Shown in pieces: positions 22,864 to 33,830 of a stretch of DNA of 64,000 nt (position 1 is the first letter of the stretch; each line of letters opens with the position of its first letter). The DNA comes from Notospermus geniculatus (Eukaryota > Nemertea > Pilidiophora > Heteronemertea > Lineidae). Under the pieces are notes generated by a model. It saw nothing but the letters and a program-made list of their open reading frames with translations, was not told the origin of the DNA and searched no databases. The translations under genes were made by a program, and so were the position numbers. The DNA lies in the NCBI GenBank assembly GCA_002633025.1, contig NMRB01000250.1, positions 84,021-148,020 of the forward strand, in the 5' to 3' direction.

Positions 22864-25159
22864 ATGCCCCTTTTGCCTGGTCAGAGGGTCTTGCTCCTCT
22901 GGGGCTCAGCCACTCCACCAGAAAACGTCAAAGAAATTGTGACGAATCTTAAGAATGAGGTGACGAACTCCGGCTCCATTCAGCTGGAACACAAAGACAG
23001 ACTTCTACTGTGTGAGTATTGTTTCATGTTGGGGAGACTGTTACCATGACTACCTCCTGTAATTGAGGAGACCGGCCAACATTTCTAGACTCAAGTGTAT
23101 CATTTGCATCATCCGACTCTTGATATTTTTCCATGTCCCCATTCCAGCGGCTCACGCGGCCTCCAGTTTCGATGTCGTCCAGTCAGGTCTTCTCCCTCCT
23201 CCGTGCGTGACTCATACCATCGAGATACTCGGAGAACTTGTGAGGATTCTGAGACCTGGTGGTCAGTTACTGGTGCGAGAGGCTGTCGGCGATGGAGAGA
23301 AGATACAGACAGCAGAAAAGCTTGTTTCCACTTTGAAGTTGTCTGGGTTTATCAATGTGTCATCAGTAAGTTTAACAGGGACATTTTAGTTGTTTTCAGT
23401 GGATGCCATTACATCACAAATTGTCCCGCAATCCTTCCCTACCCCATCCATTAATGTACCATCCTGAGAATATCAGGCGTTCTTACTGCTCGCTCCCTTC
23501 GTCATCGCAGACAAACCTCTGAGGACATCCGCCTGATTAGCTGGGGTACTTGGCGCACAAGAAAATGCGCCCAATCAGCGAACGCCTTTCTGAGTCACCT
23601 TAAGATGACATGCATTACACGTAGATTGTCTCGTAGTGTCACGCACAACACAGTGCTGAAGTACCTCAGCTTTTCCACCTCACCCTAACTAGAGATCAGT
23701 TACACGTATACATGTATAACGGCCCTTGTAATATTCACAGCCAAGCAGCTGACANNNNNNNNNNNNNNNNNNNNNNNNNNNNNNNNNNNNNNNNNNNNNN
23801 NNNNNNNNNNNNNNNNNNNNNNNNNNNNNNNNNNNNNNNNNNNNNNNNNNNNNNNNNNNNNNNNNNNNNNNNNNNNNNNNNNNNNNNNNNNNNNNNNNNN
23901 NNNNNNNNNNNNNNNNNNNNNNNNNNNNNNNNNNNNNNNNNNNNNNNNNNNNNNNNNNNNNNNNNNNNNNNNNNNNNNNNNNNNNNNNNNNNNNNNNNNN
24001 NNNNNNNNNNNNNNNNNNNNNNNNNNNNNNNNNNNNNNNNNNNNNNNNNNNNNNNNNNNNNNNNNNNNNNNNNNNNNNNNNNNNNNNNNNNNNNNNNNNN
24101 NNNNNNNNNNNNNNNNNNNNNNNNNNNNNNNNNNNNNNNNNNNNNNNNNNNNNNNNNNNNNNNNNNNNNNNNNNNNNNNNNNNNNNNNNNNNNNNNNNNN
24201 NNNNNNNNNNNNNNNNNNNNNNNNNNNNNNNNNNNNNNNNNNNNNNNNNNNNNNNNNNNNNNNNNNNNNNNNTTTCTGATGGAGAATCACTGCCTTGGTT
24301 CTGAGGCCCTCAGCAGACCCCCCCCCCCCCCCTACTGAAACCGTGTCAACCCCTTCTGTGGTTATGACCTTGAATGATCAGCATATGACCTTTATTTCAG
24401 CACCAGCCAATGCTGCTGCTGTGTGGACCCTCTCAGCCAATGATATGGGTGACGACGACATCGATCTGGTGGATGAAGAAGAGTTATTGGACGAGGAGGA
24501 CTTGAAGAAGCCTGATCCTGCATCATTGAGGGGTGAGGGGTATTTCCATAACAGTAGCTGTCTGGAGTACTCTAGTCCTTAAACTGTTGGCTCCCTAATT
24601 CTAACAGCATCTAATGTATTCCTGTTAAAGCACTTTAACGTTGCAATAGTCTGGCTTCATGTAATCCTCGGCCCACAGTATGACCTGTTCAAAATGGTGG
24701 ACAAAACCTATTTGTTTCAGCTGACTGTGGCCCAGGATCCCAGAGGAAGAAAGCGTGTAAGAACTGTACATGTGGATTGGCCGAGGAACTCGAAGTGGGC
24801 AAGGAACCCAAGAAGAAAACACCAGCGGCTGCCTCAGCTTGTGGCAGTGTGAGTAGAATATTCATCAACCAAGGTTTTGTGACCTTTGAATTCTTTGCCA
24901 ACAAAGGATATTCTCCTCTTCCAGTTCTGAAAGATTTTGCTGAATTGTCCAAGGAAATGTCTGGCAGTTTTCCTGGGTATATTGTCCTTGTGTTATTATC
25001 ATCCTGTCAGCCATTACGTCTCACATGAATTCTTTCCCCTTCCAGTGTTACCTTGGTGATGCTTTCCGCTGTGCTAGCTGTCCATATCTCGGGATGCCAG
25101 CATTTAAACCAGGAGAAAAGGTTTCATTATCGAGCCGTCAACTGAAAGCCGACTCATGA
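22864..25159 (+). CDS. CIAPIN1: Anamorsin (cytosolic Fe-S cluster assembly factor)
   Basis: Visible coding exons: 22864-23011, 23148-23365, 24401-24532, 24721-24848, 25046-25159. An acceptor at 22860 right before the ATG implies a 5' non-coding exon. The N-terminal methyltransferase-like half reads [17 protein letters not shown] and [19 protein letters not shown]; the C-terminus has [28 protein letters not shown], the CxxCxC iron-sulphur motif [14 protein letters not shown], and the twin Cx2C end [16 protein letters not shown] followed by [10 protein letters not shown]. The protein accepts electrons from the diflavin reductase NDOR1 in cytosolic Fe-S assembly and is imported to mitochondria via MIA40. 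Exon 23148-23365 ends in phase 0 while the next begins in phase 1, so coding sequence of 3n+1 bases (~60 residues) is missing, most likely in the 23755-24272 gap. Confidence 0.93.
23755..24272. other. Assembly gap (518 N) inside CIAPIN1
   Basis: A run of N. It probably hides one or two CIAPIN1 exons, because the family's middle segment is absent from the flanking sequence and the reading phase does not join across it. Confidence 0.95.
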
Positions 25160-26020
25160 TTGGTCACTTGGGCGTCCATCAAACCTTCAACTGAAAGCTT
25201 ATATTCCTGATTGGTCACTTGTATGGCTTGGACTCTTGACTGATGGAGACAGCTGTGGCCTTGGAACAGAGACTTATTCATGAAGGTTGTCCTGCTCAAT
25301 AGCAGTAGGTCAGGGTAGGGTGATACGCAGTGATTTGGCTTGCATGCCATTCTTTATGTATGTTGAACAGTTTGTTCAGTTACCCAAATGGTAAAAACTT
25401 TCTAAGTCAGCCAAAAATATCTGAATAATGGAACATTTATTTAATTTCATGTTGCTTATTGTTAATTTATACGACATGATTATCATTATCTACAAATGCA
25501 TTATCCATACAAACACATAATAAGGAAAGACAGTCTCAAACGTTTGATTCATGAGGCCACGGACAGCGACATTTTCAGAGCAAGTGAGTTTTTCAGAAGA
25601 AATGGAAGAGTTATAATCTGTAAACAAACTTCTGAACATGTGTCCAACAGTCTGCTTTCTCTATGACAAGACAAAGCTCCGGACGCATCATTTCCAGAAG
25701 AGACAATCAATCAGGCATACAAGGTGGAAGTGATGCCGTGCCATCAGCGGGCGTTTGATAAAAGTCAACCAATGGATTATCAAAGCACCATTACATATAT
25801 TATTAACAATTAAAATCATGGAATGTTCTCTAATGTTCATCACCCAACACAAGTATTGAAGCATAAACACGTTCCCAGTTCATTAGCACATGAATGAATA
25901 CTGAAAACTTGCCCTTACACTGGTCAAAGTGAGCAATTCCTCATAAGGAAAATAGTCAGTTTTTAAAATACAGAGATTGTTACCTGAGGACTAACTACAT
26001 GTACTATACATGATTACCTT

Positions 26021-26140
26021 TGGTCCGTATTCTAGAAGCTTCCTTAAGTGTAAGGTCGACCTTTAGCTATTGTTTGCAGGGTAGAATACGAAAGATTAAG
26101 GTCGACCTTACACTTAAGGAAGCTTCTAGAATACGGCCCA
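26021..26140. mobile_element. 120 bp MITE with ~39 bp perfect arms
   Basis: CCGTATTCTAGAAGCTTCCT and the following 19 bases are exactly mirrored at the right end (AAGGTCGACCTT to GAATACGG). Only ~35 bp separates the arms. The near-perfect arms suggest recent insertion. It lies between the convergent CIAPIN1 and SLC5 genes. Confidence 0.85.
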
Positions 26141-26399
26141 TAGAATTGCTGGTAAAGCAACTTTACTACTTGCATTTTGAACTTATTGTTCCGTCAGCCA
26201 TTACTCGGCCACAACACAGAAGACCTTGATACATGTATCAACAACTACCCTGTAAAGTTTATAATCTCCAATAGATGTACCAACAAAGTATCATATTATC
26301 CCTCAGCAAGTTGTCTACACTCTTGTAGCAACAGAGGTAGCACATGATGAGCTGCATCTTAAAGTTCTTGATAAAACCCACAGAAAGATGAAACCGTTG

Positions 26400-29300
26400 C
26401 TATAACCCCTCTGTCTCATCCACTGACTGTCGCTTCAGTGACTGATACTGTCCGTTACACTTGTGGTTCTGAACAACTAAACTTTCATCTGTGTTTTCTC
26501 TGGCGAGGTTTGCTTCCCCTGATACTGATGAGTCATCGTGTCCCGTCAGGACAACCTGGGACTGATTATGTGGAATACTGGGACTTCCCTGCAAAAACAA
26601 TGAGAATATTCATAAAACAAATGCTTTACAACGAGTACTGGTACACTTTAATTCAAATACTTTCCGCAGAAGAGATCACTGGTCTGGACATCATCTCATG
26701 GCAGGCTTTTGAATGAAATCCATTTTTGTCTCGACAAGTGCTGCCACTGGATACACTTCCATTCATGCCAGTTCTCCTGGCCTTTTCTCTCCGAGTGAAA
26801 AGAATTCCAGACGTCAGAAGAATCAAACAGATGCTCTTTGTTTTATGATATACCACAATGATAGATACCGACACAGATACACAACCAGAAGACAACAAAG
26901 ACACAACAAACTAGAAGACAGCAGGACAAAGAACTTCAAAGACTAAATATACAATGCATAAAGAGAGTTGTTCACTGAAAGAAGGGGTTAGTTATGGAGA
27001 GAGGAGATGAGGAAACATGTTAGATGTGAAAAGTGGTGAAGAAGTGACTGTCTACGTGTATGTTCTGGCCATTATTTCAGCAAACTGTTGACTGAACTAC
27101 GGTACTCGTGTGGATGAACTGACAGAAGCTGTATTGTGTCTATGAGCATCAATGAGGTCTATCAGAACAAATGCTTTTGGCTCAAAAGTAACCAAGAGTC
27201 AAAGGTTCCATCGAGACCCGACAGAGGACGGCAAGGATTTAGCAGTCGGCTTCTACGTGTACCACACCAGAGCAGACAGAAGATACAATGAAGTGGATTG
27301 AGATGACAGAAGGATGAGGCTGGACATGACCAGAGATGATGTTTCAACTCTCACACTTCTGTCACACATGCTCTGTGTTTGTGTCTGCAGTTTCCTCCCC
27401 GTCATCTCAATCCTGCAGTCTCTCACACAAGAACAAGACCGCGTCTTACCTGACCACTGCATCCCAGTTCTGTTGGCTTATTGGCCTTATCAACTGGGAT
27501 ATAGGACTGAGCGAAATAAGAAAATAAGATAACAGTCTCTGAAGCCAGTGGATATAATACCCAGACACAATATGACCACCTTGCTCATGCTGTTTTGCAG
27601 ACAATTTGCCCGTCAGACAATACAAGTATGTCTGTTGACTTGAATGAGAGGAGAACTTGTCGGAAATACTTGAAGCAGTGGAATTTGTACCAGTTATGAA
27701 GTTATTTGGTAAGAAATAGAGAAAATACACTTTTTCGAAGTAAAGTTGTGGATTTCCGAGTAATACTTACAGAATCGGTTGCTACAGCAACAACTTGATC
27801 ATCACATCGTAAAAATTTCCGCATCCTCTCTGGTAGACAACAACATATTTGATCACAGAGGGGGTGGATGAGGGCCCTGTCGATACGGCGGCGTCTGTTA
27901 AACCCTGAAGGAAAAGGAAATCAGTATTAAGAGGTATTACATCATTCACGATATCTACTGCTGCCATTTTGAAGCGTTGCTATGGAAACATGCATCTGAT
28001 TGGTGGAAATATTCCATTTTAGACGAATCAAGGAGAGAGTTCCACGTCTCGAGTTGTGCTCACCTGTAATCGCGCTGACGAGAGGAGCCACCATGAACAT
28101 AACAATCAGGCATATTGGACTGTAGTAAAGGTAGGAGATCTTGTAAATATCACTGTACCTGAAATCAACATAAAGTCAAATGAAATATACATGATACGGA
28201 AAGTTGAGCGAGGCTAGGCCCAGTTATCCTTTGCTTGAATGATCCGTACCACAAAACAAGTTGTACCGGTACTAATCTGATATCTGTGATCACGTGAGAC
28301 TTCTCAAAGTACGCGGTGTACTTACTCGGTTGAGACAGTTGCGGTGGGCGTTGCATTGATTGTCGTTGGGTTCGTTGTTGGTAGAGTAGTCAGGATTGTC
28401 GTCATGTTGAAACCACTCACAACAGAAGACGTGTTTGCCACAACGCACGAGTTGGTTGAGACGGGAAGAACTGGGAGGGGATGTTTGGCTATGACAGCTC
28501 CGATCCCCAACCAAAAGGCAATCACAGTCGTCAGGAACAAGCCTACACCTGCACCCTAGGGAAGAGAACATTGATATTGGTCTGTTAAGGCTAACAAGGG
28601 ATCACAGGTATGAACAAGAAATCTACAGACACCATCTTTCAAGTATTAGATCAGTGTGGCCTATCGTTCAACTTACCCAGTGATTAACAAACGGCATCAA
28701 CATGCCAACCGTAAACACGGCGAGGATCGGTCCACCGGCCATCCCAAATATGCTGAGGGAGATCTGAACAAGGGTGGATGGCATGACACCAGACATGAAA
28801 GCTAAACCCATCGTAACGAAACCAAGGACAACAGCTGAAAGGAGGACGAAGGTCATTCAGTGAAAGAGAGAAAAGAGAAAGAAGACAACGGCTTCATCCA
28901 TCCATAGTATCTTGACATCAACCACAGACAACAAGTGATTTCAGGGAAACTAGGACAAGAAAATCATGCAGCAGAGTCACTAGGCAGAAAAAAGCTACAA
29001 TTAAAACTGGAAAAACAGTCAATTTTGTTAAATGATCCCATTCACTTTGATCATTCATATCATAAATCACATCTAAAAGTCCTCACATAATGCTTTCCTT
29101 GCTAAAACTACTTCATGCCGGTCACTCTATGGGAGAACCCGATGCCGTCTTTATCATTACAGCCATGAAGACAGGAATCATGTCGATTTCATTACCTAAT
29201 ATTTTTGACAAAATAGTGGCCATCTTCTCCGTCATGTGGTCATCTTTGATATGGTGATACGCAGGTTTGATGAGATCCTCCAAGAAAACTGTTGCCAACG

Positions 29301-32300
29301 AATTCACCCCCGAGGACACCGTGCTGGAAAAGACAGACAACAGGTTTATACACGCATCTACTCTAAGGACACGAGCAGAAATTATTACGAAGTTTAATTC
29401 TCATTTCAAGAAGAAGATGCCTCCTTCAACAGGAAGAGATCACATCTGCAGAATCTACCATCTTATTTACCTTAAAGCTGCACTGAAAACACAGGACATC
29501 ATCAACCCTGCCAACCCCGGGTAGATTCCCAATACCTCCAACACCATCAACGGAAGGATCTGGTCTCCTCGGGTGACGAGGCCTTGTGTGATTGGATCAC
29601 AGTCGTGGTAATACGCGAACATGACGAGTCCCGTCAGGCAGAGCAGGATGAGGAAGAGGAATGTGGCGACCATGGCAATGTAGATGGCTCTGGAGGAGAG
29701 AAAGGACATGTCATATGAAGTGGACCAAAAAGTCAACAGTTTTAGAACTCATCCATGCCCCAAGAAAGGACGACACCACCCTGTTCCAAACTTTACACTT
29801 ACTTTTACACTTACTTTTGAGCATCTTTCAGTTTGTTCATACTGAGGTATCTTTGTATCATGGCCTGATTAGAGCCGTATATGGAGAGAACGGTAAACGT
29901 CCCCCCAAACACGAGGGTCCACAGGGTGTGCCGCTCGTACGGACTCGGGTTGAAACTGAAAGAGGATTGAGAACTAAAGTCAAACTCGATGAAATAATTG
30001 ATATGACAGATTCCCAAAATTCCAGGGAAGCTAAAATCAGGAAGTCAAGACAGCTCCTTTATGGAAACCGGACACTGTACATCAGAGCACCACAGGTACA
30101 TTGGAGCTTTTTTACCTGTGTTGCTGTTAAGCATGAATAGACTTAACATGTGCAAAGCATGTGCCAACTACTAATCACTTTCTGCACACCTGATTTGACC
30201 TTGGGTTAGCGAACATAATAGACCTGACGCAGGTAAAGTAACTTTCACTTTTGGTGAGTACCTGCCAGGCAACAATGAAACACGAGCTGATTTGCTAAAA
30301 CATAACACGGACATAATTCACTGTCAAGATGCTCCAATTTCATCAACATTGTGTTTTCTGCAGCAACTACCACCAGTCATTTCAGCACAAGTTATTCACT
30401 TTACTCCTTACCAGCAGATGCAATTTGCCTGCAAAATTTCACAGCTGACATGACGCTAAGTCAGAAATCCTTCCAAGTCACTACCCTTAACATGCTTGAG
30501 TGATCACTGACAGGTCACATTATGAACAGATTTGAAAATATGTCATCGTTATCATAAAATCAATACTCCACCAGCGTGAAGGATTATGCAATCATGTTGG
30601 GATCAACTCATCAGGATTTATATCACATTCAGTGACACTGACTGAGGTCTGTCAGCATGGGTAAGGTGGTGTAGTTGAAATGTTAGACGTCCCATATACC
30701 ATGGGTTCAAACCCATATCTTTGAGAATCACTTGCAGAGGGTGAATTTATAATGACGGAGAATGACTCACTCTATAAACTTGATGCGGCCGCCGTCCAGC
30801 GCTCGGTTCCAGACTTCATCAAAACCACCAATAATGATTACACCCTGAATTATAACAGCGAATAGGCCAGCGTAGACAATCAACATCTGGAAGACATCTG
30901 TCCACATCACGGCCTTCATACCCCCCTGAAAACATCAACAAATACACAACTCAAAAGCAAAAAGATACCGAGACGCCAATTTTGTTTCACACACACACCA
31001 AGTTTACCAGGCCACAAGTATTGTCCAAGTCAACCTAACTTCAACATGTCAAAATGCCAAGTTTGAAAACGAACACAGGTCAGTGGTTAAATAATCCATG
31101 TCACAGTTACCTAATGATGTTAGGGTAAATTGGTTTAATTTCCATGAGCCTATAGCAAATCCAAGTTTGTGCTCAGTCAACTGGTAAATACTGTGGTTTG
31201 TGGTTTATCATTGTGTTTACTTTATGGTGTCTGTTTCATGGGCGTGCAATTTTGCCCTTGTTGAAGTAAGGTTGACTTTGACTTTACATCTGGAAAGACA
31301 GATTATCAATGTGTGGTGAACGACAGTAAACTTACAATTGGACAGAATATATGGAAACCCCTAGAGATATTTCACCAATTTGAACAACAGGGTTCAATAG
31401 ACTTATCTAATTTCTAAATTCCTCCTTACCAGAGCTGTGTAAAAGGTACAGACCAACCCAATGGAGAAGATGGTCACCCACATCGGAAGACCACTCACTG
31501 GAAACAAGAGATTTGAATGAGCAAAGTCATGGAAAACACTTGTCAAGTCAATACATAGAATGATGACCATGACTTCTGACATCATCTCTGATACCTAATC
31601 TCCTGTGGTTTGTAAGGGTATGAATGTTGATGTAACAGAAACAATGCTCTGACCGCATTATGCATAATTTGTTGGTGAATGATATGTGCATATCTAATAC
31701 CCACACGTTCCCCACCGCGCACACCATGAGAATGACTGGGGTCAATCATTTTACTACAATTAAACAACCTTTGCATACGATATCTTACCATTTGTACTAT
31801 AAAGAGAGCCGATACACACACTCGTATAATTTTGTTGAATCTCAGCTCAAGATACTGAAAAAAAAGAAGTAAATATTTCTTATCTACAGTCAATAAACAG
31901 TCGAATATACTAAATCATGAAATGCCCAGGACAAGTTTATGTAATACCGGTAGTTGTTGACCGACATTGTATCTTGAAAGTTTATGTCATCTTAACTTAT
32001 CAATTAACAAATAGGCCTACATAGGTAGGCTACACCGGCACTGGTTTTTGTGAAATATAGATAAACTTGTGGTCCTTGATTTGAATGAAGCTCACAGTTC
32101 AGTTAGGCCTACCGATACAAATATACTGTGGTGGACAAAATTGGCATCATGCCAAAAGTATGTAGCTACCTCGTGTGCACTGGTCAACCTCAACTTGTGG
32201 AACATTGGCAGATATATCTGAGCAGCCAGTGGAAAAGTGATGAAGTATGATATAAATAACATGACGTATAATGTCCCAAATGTGTAGATCTCGGACGGTG

Positions 32301-32520
32301 TTCCCAAAACTGACACAGCTGACATGAAACTGGCCAATATTGACAAGGTCACTGGTAAGAGTTTCATGTTTCTACCACCAAGAAAAAATTCTTTGGTTGA
32401 TTGCTGTTTTGAGCCAATAAAACCATAGTATACGCCGATTGAGGCACTGACTAGGAGCACCAGGCCAAATAGTAGGTAATCGGCCCAGTGAAATCGGATC
32501 ATCCTGTTATTTTCCATCAT
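26400..32520 (-). CDS. SLC5 sodium-coupled transporter (SMCT/SMVT-like)
   Basis: Exons: 32520-32170, 31854-31789, 31497-31430, 30925-30771, 29955-29815, 29689-29471, 29323-29196, 28834-28677, 28555-28326, 28158-28064, 27904-27771, 26588-26400. All phases join except between 31789 and 31497. The protein has SLC5A6/A8/A12 signatures: [87 protein letters not shown], and a glycosylation-prone Thr/Asn-rich loop before the last TM helix. The final exon gives an acidic soluble tail. About 645 residues are visible. These carriers couple Na+ to uptake of lactate, short-chain monocarboxylates or biotin/pantothenate across the plasma membrane; the substrate cannot be told from sequence here. The 3' end could use AATAAA near 25437 (minus). 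Confidence 0.9.
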
Positions 32521-32607
32521 GAAATTCAGTTTTTGTCAGAGAATTTTCACAAGAAGTTGCCTCTGAGAAACCATGCCTTCAACTGCGCGTGCTGCCACCT
32601 GTTGTGG

Positions 32608-32622
32608 GTATTTATAGAGAAC
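32608..32622 (-). promoter_or_regulatory. Possible TATA box of the SLC5 gene
   Basis: The minus strand reads CTCTATAAATACCCA about 95 bases upstream of the SLC5 ATG. It lies in the ~390 bp between the divergent SLC5 and DPAGT1 start codons. Confidence 0.4.
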
Positions 32623-32815
32623 TCGTAACATATGGGATACCCAAGCGGTGTTAATTAAAGAATCAGAAATAAAAATTTCAGCAGACTAAAATATTTTATT
32701 CACATATTAAAGCATGATAATAACAGCTAATGCAGCATTCATTATTATTCATTGTAAAATATGCTAAGTTGGTGCACAAAAATTAGTTAATACATAAGAG
32801 AATGTTCGACATAAA

Positions 32816-33830
32816 TAAATAACCATTTTGCATCAGAAAAATTGCATCAAACTCAACATTTTTAGATCCGATTTCATTCTAGAGTTGTTGTTTATCTTGA
32901 ACTTGTTACCATGTATGCAGAAAACCTGTCCTATTCTCTGGTTGCCAACGCAACAATGGCTGTGATGGGGTTTTTGGTGACATTTCATCTGATCCCAAGT
33001 CTTGGTGAGATGTTCATCAAGGCCAATATGTTCGGTATGGATCTAAATAAGGCCACAAGGTCAAAGATGTAAGTATAGCCTAAATGGAGGGTCAGCGGTA
33101 CTTAGGGACCCCTAGCTGGCATTTGCCTGGCGTGAGAAACCCTAGCGTAGCCCCCTGTTGCCGGTAACCATCCCTAATTAGCCTAATTACTTCTAATATA
33201 ATACTAGGGCCTAAGCCTTTACCACGATTACCGGTCGGGTTAACCTAGCAAGCTGGTTAGAGTTTCTCACGTCAGGTCATGAGGTCCCCGAGCTTGTGGT
33301 TCTTTGTCAATGTCAGTGCATGCAAATGTAAATAACCATTTTGCATCAGAAAAATTGCATCAAACTCAACATTTTTAGATCCGATTTCATTCTAGAGTTG
33401 TTGTTTATCTTGAACTTGTTAGCATGTATGCAGAAAACCTGTCCTATTCTCTGGTTGCTAACGCAACAATGGCTGTGGTGGGGTTTTTGGTGACATTTCA
33501 TCTGATCCCAAGTCTTGGTGAGATGTTCATCAAGGCCAATATGTTTGGTATGGATCTAAATAAGGCCACAAGGTCAAAGATGTAAGTATAGCCTAAATGG
33601 AGGGTCAGCGGTACTTAGGGACCCCTAGCTGGCATTTGCCTGGCGTGAGAAACCCTACCCCCCTGTCATGCCTGTTGCCGGTAACCATCCCTAATTAGCC
33701 TAATTACTAATACTAAGCCTTTACCACGATTACCGGTCGGGTTAACCTAGCAAGCTGGTTAGAGTTTCTCACGTCAAGTCATGAGGTCCCCGAGCTTGTG
33801 GTTCTTTGTCAATGTCAGTGCATGCAAATG
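32816..33830. repeat. 513 bp tandem duplication containing DPAGT1 exon 1
   Basis: Copy a (32816-33328) and copy b (33329-33830) are aligned with a constant 513 bp offset through the exon. They differ by scattered substitutions and by small indels after the exon. Each starts TAAATAACCATTTTGCATCAG and ends GTCAGTGCATGCAAATG. Each carries the whole first coding exon plus ~95 bp upstream. No N lies at the junction. Confidence 0.9.

Noticed and set aside
23700-24338. Long open frames on both strands through the N run
   Set aside because: They are artefacts of translating unknown bases.
28290-28571. A separate small gene in the SLC5 region
   Set aside because: It is an alternative frame of the SLC5 exon at 28555-28326, which joins its neighbours in phase.
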